A stretch of DNA of 64,000 bases from assembly GCA_013397695.1 (NCBI GenBank), contig VYZI01000012.1, positions 5,769,247-5,833,246 of the forward strand, given 5' to 3'. Positions 26,710 through 40,305 of the stretch are shown here, in pieces; position 1 is the stretch's first letter; every line of letters begins with the position of its first letter. The notes below the pieces were generated by a model. It saw nothing but the letters and a program-made list of their open reading frames with translations. It was not told the origin of the DNA and made no database searches. Source of the DNA: Centropus unirufus (taxonomy: Eukaryota; Chordata; Aves; Cuculiformes; Centropidae). Made by a program: the position numbers and the translations under genes.

Positions 26710-26865
26710 GTGGCCCTTGCAGACAACCTGGATCGAGATTGTCTGAAAGAGCTGTGTCCTCACATCACACTGTATCAGCTCTTATCAGAAAGGGCACAGG
26801 ACACCTTCCTTCTACCCTCAAACATATGGTCTTGGTCTAAGGGCAGATGGCACAGAGGGAGGTGA
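26710..26865 (+). CDS. Candidate exon 8, possibly terminal, of the unrecognised gene
   Basis: After a pyrimidine-rich acceptor (cttctcccttccag) the frame reads VALADNLDRDCLKELCPH, then ITLYQLLSERAQDTF, then a less coding-like tail that stops at TGA 26863-26865. The entry phase matches the exon at 24799. The first 30 residues look clearly coding. Either this is the last coding exon, or splicing occurs at 26861/26862 (GGGAG followed by gtgact), just before the stop. A tiny phase-compatible open segment at 29391-29433 (KDTALYLWKGEDK then stop) could then be terminal, but that is speculative. Confidence 0.5.
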   Translation: MALADNLDRDCLKELCPHITLYQLLSERAQDTFLLPSNIWSWSKGRWHRGR

Positions 26866-29800
26866 CTGCGCCAGCTAATGCTCAGAGTCTGCTAGCACTG
26901 AAGGGTAAGGATCAGAAGCTTGTAGCAAAATTGAGTTCTCCGAGTATGCCAGTCAGACAATCAGTCTCAAATTTGCTCTTGGGGCTTGATGGGGAATTTA
27001 GTTCAAAGCAGTCATGAAGTTGCTCTTTAGGCTATACTCGTCTCATCGAGCTCCCCTATCCACAGGATCAAGAAAATTCCAAAATAACTACACATCAGGT
27101 ATGCATAATTTCATAACAATTGCAAATACACACTTTAAATGTTATATAGACTGCATTCATAGCATGCTGGAGGCTTAACTAAATACCAGTAATTGCTTTT
27201 CTTAAATGCACATGTGATTCATAATGGCCAACTACCTTTGTGAAGCTCTTCATGCTCGAAGGCTGAAATACTTGTATATACATCACTACCCCCAAAGAAT
27301 TATGGTAAAAGAAAATAGGAAAATTCACTCCCTGTAGAAATGACTCCTCTAGGCTTTGAGGAGGTACAACTTCCAATTAAAGCTTTATGAAAGGCCTAGT
27401 ACATGGAATGTGACTAAGGCTCAATACTACCACAATATACGTCTGTCTAAGTGGCCTAGAGCACTGCTGTAGCATTACAAACATGTATCAGTAAATCCAT
27501 GTCTGGATGCAGTTCATCTTTCTTGGGAATGAAGTTCATCTTTCACAGTACAACATGGTCTTGTAGACAGAAGGAGAAAGAAAAAAATAAAAATATCATT
27601 CTTGTGCCAGTTAGAGCTCAGCTTGAAAGAAACCGGATGAAATGTGTATCATTCATCTAAGGAACAAATCCACACTACAGATTTGTCTGAGAGACAAGTG
27701 AATGCAATCCAGAAAAGCTATCCATTTCAGAATGGGAGGCTTGAATTCTGTCCAACCAGAAAATGCATGCTGAGTAGCATCCATTTATTCAGGGTAGTAA
27801 TGGCTTCTTTAAAAGCATGTTGCCTTGATCATTTGTCCTAAACATGGCATATACACCAACAAAAATTCCCATCTTTGCAAATGCAGGCTATCTGCCAGAT
27901 CCACAATGGGATTTTTTTTTAAATAGCTACTGCACCAGGGCTGTTGCCTGCAGAGCAGGTTTTATATGTTCAGCTTACTGCAATCATCAGGTCTGAGTGC
28001 ACAGTAAATGGAATTCACAAGCCTTTCCAAGTCACCTCCTGTGTAAAGCTCTCAACAGACAGTCCCAGAAGTGAAGCAAGGAACAACTTCTCTCTCCGCC
28101 CCTTTGGGCAGCTCACATACAGGCTTTTAGCAATACCTAAAACAAGAAAAACACCTAGATCCACTACACAGGCACTGACAGAAACAGAACGGAAATGAGA
28201 AACTGATTAAGTGGTGAGCCAGCTTCACAGGCAGAAAAACTTCCAACTTTCTTTCCTAATGACTTCTTTTAAAGTGCTTCAGTTTAGCTCATATTCCAGT
28301 TAAAAAAAAAAAAAACAACACTTGGCCCGTGAGCACTCAGTGCCTACACAGATGAAAGCTGTGAGGCCTTAAATGACTTCAGCAGGAAACTACTGGGAAG
28401 GGGAGTGGTCTGTTTTCCGACAGTCCCATTACATATTTCTAGGAAAAATCTTTTCAAGTTCTGCATACGAAAATGAAACAGGATTACAGCACTGCCTCTC
28501 TCTTGGAGACAATTGCAACAACACTTTTCCTGCTCCCATGCTGGAGTGCTATAAAGTAATTCCTTTCTTTTACATCCCTCCTCCTGTCTATTTCAGCATT
28601 CTGGGCTCAGGAATAGCACTTTAGATTGAAGTAATTTTTAGAATAAATGCATTTAAAGTCTGCTCAAATAGGACCCATGTCGATTTCAGGTAACTTTGAT
28701 GAATACTATGTTTTGCAGTTGAATTCATAAATCCATCTGCCATTGCCCAAAATCCCCACAAACTGTTTAGTGAGTTCAGAAGTTTTCCACTTAGTAGCAA
28801 TGACAAAGCATTAGACTACTACAAAACCCATGACGGAGAAGCTGAGCAATAACAGACGCCAGCCAAATAGATCACTGGGGTGGAAGGTCATCCTTGAACA
28901 CTATTTCCATTTTTCCCCTCTTGGTAAATTGCTCTGGGAACAATCCTCTTTTCTAACATAATGTAATCAAGAATTAGAAAGTCACCACCACTTACACAGA
29001 GCTGCAATTCCTGGCCTGACTGGCCGTTTGGGGAATTTTAACTGATGTCTCCACCCAAGCAGCATGTGGAACCAATGTAATGGCTAACACAATTCAGAGC
29101 TTAAAATGGAGTGATGTTGCAGTTCCAGCTGTTTTCCTATGTCAGTACAAGAGATTTTTGGAAGCGTTGAAGGAGAAAGAGGAACAATGGTAAGGAATGA
29201 CTCCCAGTCTGATGATGTACACTAAGGAACATGTGAGTGACAATGCAAAATACAAGACAGAACTAAAGCATCTCTAGACAGTATTACATAGCACTGTGCT
29301 CAGGACCAAGGCAGCAATAAGAACATTATTGGAAACAGTGGAACATACTTCATGGGAAAAAGGTACATTATTTTCTATCTCTGTCTTTAGAAAAGACACA
29401 GCCCTCTACCTGTGGAAAGGTGAAGATAAATAACAGCCCAAGGGTAGACAATCAATCTTTAATTCCGATGAAGGAGAAAGTTTTCCTGTAAAAAGACTTG
29501 GCCCAAGTGCCCTTAACAGGTATGGTGACTCACAGCGCCCTACAAATCTCTTAATTATCAGGGAGCTGCATCTCCCTATGCATCACCTTATTCCAAGGCC
29601 CAGATCACAGGGCCTTTCTCTTTCCTGATAATTCATCTACACTTTTTGACCAAACAGGTTTCCACATTGTCCCTTAGCGCCAACACAGAGACCCCAAAAC
29701 ACAGGCAAGGCACTATGACAACAAGCATTTACATTATGAAATATATTTCCAGGTAATTTCCTGCTTATAAGCATAAGTTCCCAGCTAGCTGCTAATTCTG

Positions 29801-32800
29801 ATGCAGGTTTTTAGCAATTAGTATTTGATAGGTACTTAGTAATAATTTGGTAGATCTGCTGCTATCCAGGGCCCCTGTTCACTGCTCAGCTTCCCAACAG
29901 CATTTATTACTCTTTGAAGACAAGAAATATGCTATTTTGTAGGGAAGCATGGGGGGAAGAAAGGTCAAATCTTAGGAAGGAGTCCCCTTTGTGTGTGTTT
30001 ATACCTGTATAGCTCATACCTGCATCAACCACACCTGATCCTTATCGTCTGAAAGAAGCCCTATGGCTACGGCTACATCATTTAGTGAAATTAAGGCAAA
30101 GTTCATTGTTTTCAAACATGATTCGCCAGGACTAACAGCACAGGTAGAATGCTAGCTGTGAACTTAAGAACTTAACCAGTGAAAAGAACCATGGTATAAA
30201 CTCTATCCCTCACTGTGTTTCTTTGAAAAATCCCAGACACTGCAGACTCTGGTAATGCAGTTCTAAACTCGCATTACAGCAACTCCCCTTACAACTCTAA
30301 ACCTGTACATCCCAGTTTCATATCTCTAGGTAGGACTCACCCCGCAAACTAGATTGAACTATGATCATTGATGCCAAGCATATTCTAAAAGGCTTCAATT
30401 CCCAAATAACCTGGTCTGGGAGAGAGAAATCTGTAATCTCTAGAATGGTGAAAAAATTAAACAGTTTGAAAATAATACGCTTCAGGCTTGCAAGAGTCCT
30501 CTAACACACTACTACAAATGCAAGAACCTTTAAAATTACTAGCTTGATCTTATAATCAATCTGACTTATGCAAAGTGCTAGCTTTTCCCCTTAGAAATAA
30601 ATTTAATACCATTTCACTTTATCACAAACTAGGATTAGTTAGTTCCAAGGAAGAATTTATATACAGTTGATATGAATTAAGCATGAAAACAAGCTGAGGG
30701 ATTTTCTAAAATAAAACCATAGGATATCACTGCAAATCAACAGTAAAAAAAGTATTTAGGGTGCAATAAGCAGTGGAATAATTTAGTTCCACAGCAGCTA
30801 ATGAGAAGAAGGGATACTGACTGTTTGGCAGTCCATTTCTTAAAACCAAAACAGAGGACTTCACTTTGCACACTTGTAAAGCATGTTTATCATCCAGGAA
30901 AAGTTCTCTACAGCCCACTGTTATTTCCAAATAAAAAAAAAAAGGGAAGGGAAAAATAAAGCAAAGGCTTCAAAGACATGAGTCAATTATTTCATCCCCT
31001 TATAAGTGCAGAATGTGCTCTCTCTTCTATAATGACAAGGTACAGAAAACAAGATGTAATTCATGCAATTCCTTTGCCAAATGAGTATGATCTTATAAAG
31101 AATCGGCACATAGTTCTGATTTCAGATCTTTGTCTTAGACAAAACCAAACAATACAGAACATTATAATATACCAACAGGGTCCTTCAACAGATTTCTTCC
31201 CCTCAATACAAATTAAGTGCTGGGTCTGTAATCCAAAGGATACTGCGTCCAAAACAGCAACAGTGACGCAGCCAGGCGTTTTTGTGTATTGTGGTACAAT
31301 CACGTAAGTGAACCAGAGAAGAACATTTGGCCTTTTGTTATTTTATGTACCAAGACAGAAAAGCGTGCCTTTTCCTCTGTTCTATCCCAATGAACAGATG
31401 TGGTTTTAATCACATACTAAAAAAAAATGCTCACAAGTTTCAAACTGACTTTGAAATTTAGGATTAAAACTATTTTTCAAAGAAAGTGATTTTCACCTAA
31501 TTATCCTGAAACTGTCTATAAAAGAAAGAGAGGCAGAGAACTGGATAAATACACCAAGAAGAGGTTGGCTTGTTTGTTTCTCCAGTTGGAGAGAAAATTA
31601 AGGTAATTTTGATAAATAAAAAACCTGTGGCAAGACAAGAAATTTTAAAAGAAGCCTCAAGGCCCAACTTAGAGAAATTATAGGACACCCATCAATAACT
31701 AGATTTTATAGAATAGTATAAATCCAGATGTTACCTCTCTTATTAAACTCCATGTTGCAGACTAACTCAATACACAATAGTAGCAGACCAGTACAGTTTA
31801 TTAAAAGTAAGACAGAAAATGCCACACAAAGCCCAAAGGCTACTTTGTTGGGAAACTGGCACCAAGAGCTGCTACAACTTTAACCTAGCCATAAACCTCC
31901 ATCTCATGGTATCCAGTTCACTCACCATCACCCCTAAGTAAAAAACACTCAATAAATACCTAAAGACAGATTAGCCATTCTTCTGAACAGCCTTCCAGCT
32001 CTTGGACAAACTGTGTGTGAACGACAGTTCCAGGGAATATGGATTACAGGCAACTCTTCAAGACCTATTTTGAAAGGACGTATGTGGTATTGAGGTAGTG
32101 GAAATGTGCATACGGAGGGAACAGGTATGTTTCTAATGTAACCTGGACCTCAATTAGCATGAACTATCTTTATGAATATGGCCTGTATGAGGATAACATG
32201 CACAGTGGACAAAGGGATCTCTGTTCAAATCTGGGTGTTGTACCAGAAGCAGAGGGTGGAGGGAGGTGAAATCTGGAACTCTGATGCGAATGTAAGATGC
32301 ACGATGCTGGCATCTGGCAACCATAAGAGACAAAATGAGACAGAGATGAGCCTCTGGCTGCTTGCCAGCCAGGGCATAGACAAGGATAACAAAAGCTTTT
32401 AACCCATACAGGAAGGTTGGGATGTTAGGAACAGAATTATGGCCCATATTCATACTTCAACTGCAAATTTCCAAGCTTTAGAGGTTTCAGGAGAACTCTA
32501 CCACAACAACCTATAATTAATTTCAAAATTCCATGCAGCCAAACTTCATCACAAATGACTAGGTCCACAAAACATCTAGACATAAAGCTCCCACTGAAAT
32601 TCAATAGAGTTAAGTCCCTAAATACTCTCTGTGTTCTGACCAATTTTTATTTTTTTTGTCTTAAAAAATTGCACCCTCCCTTTGAAACAAACCACGCTTG
32701 CTCCTGGCTTTTTCAGTCCTATATTTCACTATAACTTTTCATGAGTATTAAAGCCTGCAGTAGCCTAACCAGCAGCACAAAGAAGTTTCAAAGATAGCAC

Positions 32801-35800
32801 TCGTTTGTCTCTGGAACTTCTACCACTCACTTTAACAACCGCTCTTCAGCCTGTTCAGATGCTGATCCATCAGATCAGCACCAGATCCATTTACATTACA
32901 GGTCCAGATTTACCAGCTCCAGTTTGGGACAATCTCTTCTAACATTTAGACATTTACAAACGATAGCAAGATTAGAGCTCGTGCCTAAAGTTGGTATTAA
33001 GGAAATTTCATGGAGATTTTCTCACAGTGCCTAGAACCAATCTGAGTTTCTAAAAAGCGAGTTTTTAATTATGAGCAGAGAAACAATAGCTCACTTCAAC
33101 ATGAAAAAGAATACACCCACTATTTTTCCATGCTCTGTAATTTAAAAGTAGGTCGACCCATTAGCTTTAAAGCTTTCAAAAATATTAAAACTGAAATATA
33201 GGGCTCTGTTTCCATTTTTTTTTAAAGTCAGACCTAGAGACTGAAAAGTTTCAGACTAGTGGCTACTTTAAGATGATAAAAGCGGATAAAGATTTGAACT
33301 ATGAATCTAACATTGCCAGAACAGGTTGATTCCATAGTAAATTTTTAAAAAAAGTTAAATTTTTAAATGTGACTAAATTTGAAGCATTTAAATAAGACCA
33401 GAGCAATAACTGCACACCAATTCAGAAGTGCTACAGGCCTGTAATTTGTCACACCGCACATATAGATCTACCTGACTTTTTTAACATTTTTTTTCCATAG
33501 TGTGCATGTTCAGAATGAAAATGGGCCAAAATACACCTGAGAAGCGTGCCTACCTATTTAAGAGACTTCCTATATTTGATGTGAACCAGACAGAATCAAT
33601 ACATAGTGAAAAAAATTTACCAGAAAATGACTTTTTTTTTCTCTCTACTTTAAAAACATAACCCTGAAGGCCAAAATTACTGCTGTGGCCATTTGGCAAT
33701 TGATGTCAAACGAATTGTGACTGGTGGGACGCTGACTCCCATGTTTCCCAAGCACCCCTGCAAGAACTGGAAGAGCATCCTATATACACTGAGTATGAAA
33801 CAGAAAGGTTCTCAGCTCATCGGAGCTGACACTCTGACAATGGTGACAGCGAACCTGATGTCAAATATCAATTCCTCACTGCCGCATGCAAATGTCGCGA
33901 GCAGGGAGGCGAGAGGCACAGGAGCTGCTGCAGAGAGTCTGGGTCATCCAAAGGCTGGTTAAAGGGATTCAGGGATACAAGCGGCTCGCAGCAGCCTAGC
34001 ATACCACTGAACCACACCCGTCAAGCTATTCCAGAATTAATAGCCACTGTAGTCCAAGACCGTCTTGGGGTTTCCATCCGAAGCCCAGATCCTGTAAGGA
34101 CAACTACTGCGGGATTCAGGGCCATGTTCTATGCTTTTCAGGATTCTCTGTCCTTAGAGTAAAGTTCAGGTTCCTGATGCCCAGACAAACCTGAAGAAAA
34201 ACTGTTGTTTTAAAAACTTGGTAGGCAAGCCAAACCCTGCCAAAACCCAACTACTCTGAGGTATCTCCAAGTTGCCGTCACTTCAATCAAACTAATTTGA
34301 TTTTAAAACTGAAGGTTAGCAACTTGTTAGTAATCACTTTTTGAGTATTTATTTATTTTGTTGGGGGAGGAAGGGAGGGAGGGAGGAGAGGAAAAGCAAG
34401 CTATTTAGCTTTCCAAGTATTTAACATAAAACCCCAAAGAGCTCCATCTGGCAACCAGCAGGATTTCTAAATAATCTAAATAGTATCTACATAAGAACCA
34501 GGCTGTCTATGGAGTAAGACAACTTCAACTTTTACAGCCACAAGAAACCTTTATTAACATAAAAGGAAATTATAAAAAAATTAGGTTAGAACAGGAACAA
34601 GAGCCTGGCAAGCTGACAAAAGACCCCAGGAATCTCTGCCTTAATCTGGAAATGCTGCTTTTGACTGTTGGAATATAGCATCTTATACTGTGTGGTTTAA
34701 AATAAAAACCAAAATCCAAACAAAAACAAACAGAAAAACACAACTTCAAAGGACTTCAGTACAATAAAACCAGTTCTAGGAAAAGATTCAGATTAATGAA
34801 AATCAATAAACAATTCCTCACTCTGTCTGTAGAAAATATTAATATTTAATTACACAGACTTCACTGAGTCATGGATGAGGCCCTTCATGCCCATAGGTCT
34901 GTCTTCATTAAGGAAATGGTTCAGAATACTACTGCTATTTATGCTAATTAAATATACCTTTGAACTACTCTTATGTAAGAGTGTTGGTAATTCATAATTC
35001 CCCAGTAAATAAGCACCTCTTACAGTACACAGCATTTCATTTTCCAAGTTATTCATATGAACGATCTGGCCTTGCACTTCATAACTAAACTAGCCTGTAT
35101 ATTTTTGGCCCATTTCTGAATGATCCAATCTTGGTGCTGGTTTGCTGCCCTACGTGAAATATTGTCATGGCCTTGATGATCCTGTCAAGCTGCCACTGGG
35201 ATTTTCTGTCACTTTCTTGGCAAAATGTCAACATGAAAGTAGTGGCCCCCCTCCCCCCCCAAAAAAAAGTTATAAAAAAACATGTTATGATGATCCTGTG
35301 AGGATAGGGCAGCCTTGAAGCTCTGCATTTTCACTGTCCCTGGGCTACAGGAAGAGAATTTCTATCTTTATCATTGCCCATCTGGCACCTTTCACAGGCA
35401 GCAAGAACAAAGAAGTAAAATGTACTGGTCCCTACCATCTGCTTCTGCTTGTAAAGTCTACAAAGAGCCTGATAGGGAAGAAGCGGGGAGGGAGGGGGGA
35501 TAAAAAGCAACCCCTTCATTTCCCACCAAACCGTTCTGGCAGGTATACGTTTTTGTCTCTATTTCTTAGTATCTTAAGGCAGCCCCAGAGGCCCGTGGTT
35601 CCCTACAGCGATACAGCTGCTCGATGCAGAGCATCCCCAGTGCTCCTTGCCCACATCTCCATTCACAAGCATCAGAAAGAAAGGTTGCGTTGTTTGAGAT
35701 TTGCTTATTGGATCAGCCCTTGTTTTATCTAGAATAGGAAAATTCCTGTGGGTTTAATAGGAGGTATTACCCTACAGATTTTCTCTGGTTCCACCTCCTT

Positions 35801-38800
35801 TCCCATCAGCCACATCCCCTATTGCTGCAAGGCTGCATACACCATGTGTTGGCTCGACCCCTTCTGTCTCTGACAGAAGTTTGGCCAAAAAGAGCAGATT
35901 TTCTGCTACTTTGATCATTTCCTGTGGTAAGAAGTGAAGCGAATTATCTGACCCGTGGTCTTTTTTCTCTTACTTTTGAAAAATAACATTGATTTACATT
36001 TCAAGTTCCCTTAAACAGCATACTTGCTGATTTTCAATAGCATTTTACTGCTAGTTTACTGGTTGTCTTACAGAACTTTTTTTTCCAGAGTCAGGGAACA
36101 TTGCTCCGATCGCAAATGCGGAGATTCAGCTGCTGTATTAAATCAATAATGAACTTCACCATGATGAAGCAGCAACTAAAAGGTTATTACTAAATATCAA
36201 ATTTACAGACAATACAAACGTGACAACTTCTTCCCTATTAAAAAATTCCTACATTTAAAAAATAAGCTTTATTCTCTTTTGGTGCAGACAGTGTTATTTT
36301 TGGCTACAAGTGTGCATTGCATAATGTGTTTAGAAATAAGTTAACCCTTTTATTCAACGCATTACTAGAACAGATCCATGACATATGCAATATAAGCGGC
36401 TGAAATATTAAGCTTTCTTCTGTCAAAATCAGAGTTCCTAATCAAGTCACATCTCATGGTTGTTTTTAGGGTGTGTTGAAATAGTGACTCTAGCTGTTGA
36501 CCTAAATGGTGTAAGCATTTGGGCAACAAGGGCCTAAAGTATGATGCCAAATGATAACAGTGACCTCGATGTGGCCTGCAGCAGCACCCTGAACGCTAGT
36601 CCGTTACCTGCTTTTTTCTGCCCCAGAGTACAAAGTATACAAACAATATACCTACTGAAATGTCTTGTATCAGAATTAATATTCTATAGGAATGAATTCC
36701 GAATAAACTATCACAATATGCATTAACTCTTTGTAAATGTGGCACCACAACATTTAATATAGATTCATGCTTTTAGTGAAACCACACGCTTTCAGCTCAG
36801 AAAATGCCACAGTGTGCGTTTGTGTATATGGTTTTTCCTGTTAATCATTTATCAGAGTACGTAAAACCAACAGTAGTTCTTTGCATCAAAAACCTTTTTT
36901 TTTTTTAAACTTTGCTGTACCAATTCTACAAATAGCACAGATTTTGACAAATACTCTGAGGCCAGAAAGCACATGGCTACCTTTGTTACGAGTTCTGCTC
37001 TGAAAAGAAATGATTGATAACATTGAAGTGTTAAAATTACTGTTGTTTTAAAATGTTATGGGAAGTTACTTTGGTGAACTTATCATTCGTATATATATTT
37101 TTTTTTTCATCAACCTGCTAAACAAAATTATGGCCTGGCTCTTTCTCATGCTTTCTTTTATAAGACCGAATGCCCCCAAAACCCACACACCTCAAAAGCA
37201 AAGGGAGATCTAGAGTAACTTCTTTTCCTTCCATGTTAAAAAGGGAAAAAGAAGATATTTGTATATGTATGCACATACTTCACTTCAAAATATAATCAAA
37301 AAGGGGGGAAGAATCTGCAAAATCCTCATTAAAACAAAAATTGCATTAAACCACTTAAAATTACCGCAACAAAAATCAGCATTATCAACATTAATAATAC
37401 ATTGCCTTTCATATGAGGAGGTAATAAGGAGGCTGCACTGTGATCCATATAACCTCAATAACGTATAAATGAATCAAAAATAATCTAATTAGTTCAGCAA
37501 CACCAAAAATTAAGCAGAAACATCAAAAGAGCCAGTGGGACATTATTTTGTTTTTTTGTCAGCCACGCTGCAGAGCTGCCCTTCAGAAGTTTTATCTCTG
37601 GAAGCAGGTCTCACCAATGTAGGTCACGGTTAACTGAAAAAGACTGGAGCCAAAGGATGCCGCCCCAGGACCTGCACCCTCTTCACACGTCCCACACGAA
37701 GCTCGGCACCATGGAGGATCTGTGTAAAGGAAGGGTGGAGCCCGTTCCTCACCTCCTGTCTGCAGCCACAGAAGATAGCACATCCTGAAAGCATTACGTT
37801 TGCTAGAATCCCTTTTTCCTCCTCCCCCTCAGCGCAACTGTGGAAAAGAAGGAAGAGCAAATCAGGATGCTATCGCAGCTTCCAAGTGCCATGCTACAAG
37901 GGAGGGAGATACGAGGGATAGCCCAGCAGACAACCGCAAACACTACAGAGGCACAGGACCTCCCTGTAGATGGCCTTGGCCTCCTATGAATCCCTCTGGA
38001 GTCCTACAGCTGTTCCTGCCATCCAGATGGAAAAACGTGTGTGTGCGCACATGTGAGACAGCCTCTGAGGAAAACCTGTGGAGGCATCGAAGGCAAAGTT
38101 AGAACGGTGTGTATCATTATTTATTTATGGGAAAGTAGTGGGAGAACTTTTATACTGTACCACATGGTATGCGGACACACACCCAGGCCTCTGCAGTGCA
38201 TACTGCTGGGCTTCTATTACATCAGAGAGAACACAGGGAGAAAACCGTACCCCCAAGGAACGTAGTTTGGACCGATTTTTCACAAAGAAAAGTCCTCATC
38301 GTACAATTCACTGAAGTTAGAGAAGTTTCATTTAAAAATAAACAAGTGCTGGGGTCCAGTGTACTTAAGAAATTATATTTTCCTAACCTTGAAGATACAG
38401 ATATGTAGAAGCTCAGCTTGTATCTCCTTCAACAGGATGTATTTGTCCACTGCCCAGCAATATATCAATCCCCTTTGACATTAAGTGCTACGTGCAAGAA
38501 AAGCAATATTGCTATAAAAGGAAGACCTTTCACCATTCCAGGACTGTTCCATATCCAACCCCAAAAGGTTTTCAAAGGAATAAATAGGACAGTAGTTGTA
38601 CAGCAAAGGTTTAAACCATGGCAACAACATTTTAGAGGTGCATTCTCCAAATGCCTCCAACATTGTTCAATTTGCAGACTTATTAAAAAGAATAAATACA
38701 ATGAAGCAAGGTAGGTGGGCAGACAAACAAAGCCTCCTTGCCATAAGACCTGTGCTTCCTTCTATTTACCTTTCAAGAAACATACAGAAGACAACAGACC

Positions 38801-40305
38801 CCAGAGGCCCACAAAAACCAGGCTGAAAAGAAAAACAAACATCATTGAAATTATGGAAACTACTACAGAATTCCCTAAGGTCCACTCAAAATTCCCCAGG
38901 AATTCAACTGGAAGTGGACTCAAAAGCTGGCTAACCTTTCCCGCTATCTGCAATTTCAAACTCCAACTACTTTGACAGAAATCTGTACTGAGGAGCTCCA
39001 ACACAAAGCTCTGAGGGATCCAAAGGCCCACTCCGGCAAACCTTTGCACTCCTAAGCAGACACACGGAACGAGCAGGGCTATCCAGCCCTTATTATTAAT
39101 AATTAATACATTAATATGGAAACTCACAAATTTATCACAGATGGCCCACAACATCTGCAAGAGTTAAAATACACAAGCTTCCCAAAGATAACCCAGAATG
39201 CTGATAAAGACAAACAGAGTCAGCCCGTGCCCTGCTCCCGCAGCCAGCAGAGCGATCCCAACACGTACAGCACTGTCCAGCTTTCCATAAATACAACCAC
39301 AGAGGATCTCTATCAGAGGCATTCCGAGGAGGAGGGCTGCTATTGCAGGAGGGACAGTATTTATGAGAACCAAAGAAGTGAATCGCAGCCTCTGTGCTGC
39401 TGTCTAGAACTACAGTTCCATTTGTACCACCCATTCCCTGGGGAAAATGACATACAATGCAAACAGGCCTAGTTGTTCAATTATTCAAGTATTAAGAGAT
39501 TCACAGAAAGGCATCTGAGAAACATAACATTTTAATAGATGAAATAAATACTCCAGTACATGCAAGATAAAAACTGACATTGGAAAAAAAAAAAAAAATC
39601 ACTTTTGTTATAGTGTAACTTTTTGTTTGTTTGTTTAAACACTCACAGTAGCTTTTCCCCCAGTCTGGAAATCAACACATGGAAAACATAATCACAACCT
39701 CCAGTCCTTCCACTCCTACACACCCAATGCACTTCTAACCTAACACTTGATGCAAAACAAAAAAAGTCATACAAAACAAAAACAAACAAAATAGTAGCTA
39801 CATCCATCATCTATGTGTTGTTGGGTTTTTTCATTTTTTTCTTAAATGAGTGAGAACTGAGGTAACCTTTTTCCTGCACAACCGAACAGTAAAATTTAGA
39901 AGGGAAATTTCGGAAGACAAGACAAGACAAACTTTAAAAACCGCACCCAGCGCGATTAAAGCTTTTTTTTTTTTCTTTTTTAAGATACCCCCACCTCCCC
40001 AAATATAAAAAAACCTTTTTAGACAGTTGTTATTATCATTTGTGTGAAGACCTTGTTGCATAAAGGAAAATTTATCTGCAGATACTTGCTTGACTTTAAA
40101 GTAAAATAAAACAAAGCCAAAACTGGCTACTTTTATTAGTATGTATAGTTTGAATAATACGCTGTTCTGCTTCTTCACCACATGAAATCAAAGGATTGGG
40201 CTCATCCAAGCAAATTCTTTGGTATACAAAAAAGGGGTGAGGAGGTGGGATATTATTTTCCTTTAGCAATGATTGGAATCTAAACAGAAGATGCGGGCGG
40301 GGGGG
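26866..40305. other. Long AT-rich stretch without a supported gene
   Basis: No convincing exon chain, RNA gene or recognisable mobile element was found in these 13.4 kb. The right end must contain the 3' untranslated region of TLNRD1, which is transcribed leftwards. An AATAAA on the minus strand lies at 40132-40137, about 170 bases past the stop, and another at 36268-36273; I cannot tell which, if either, is used. Local oddities (33.7-34.0 kb, 34.36 kb, 38.8-39.4 kb) are listed as findings. Confidence 0.5.
34363..34383 (+). other. Canonical G-quadruplex motif
   Basis: Four G-runs of 5, 3, 3 and 3 are separated by loops of 5, 1 and 1 bases, followed by more GGA units. This meets the usual G3+N1-7 definition. 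It sits in AT-rich sequence with no gene assigned nearby. Confidence 0.8.

Noticed and set aside
1..40000. Expectation that CFAP161 or IL16, the mammalian neighbours on this side, would be present
   Set aside because: No minus-strand open segment resembled CFAP161 or a PDZ-containing IL16. They probably lie beyond the left edge or elsewhere.
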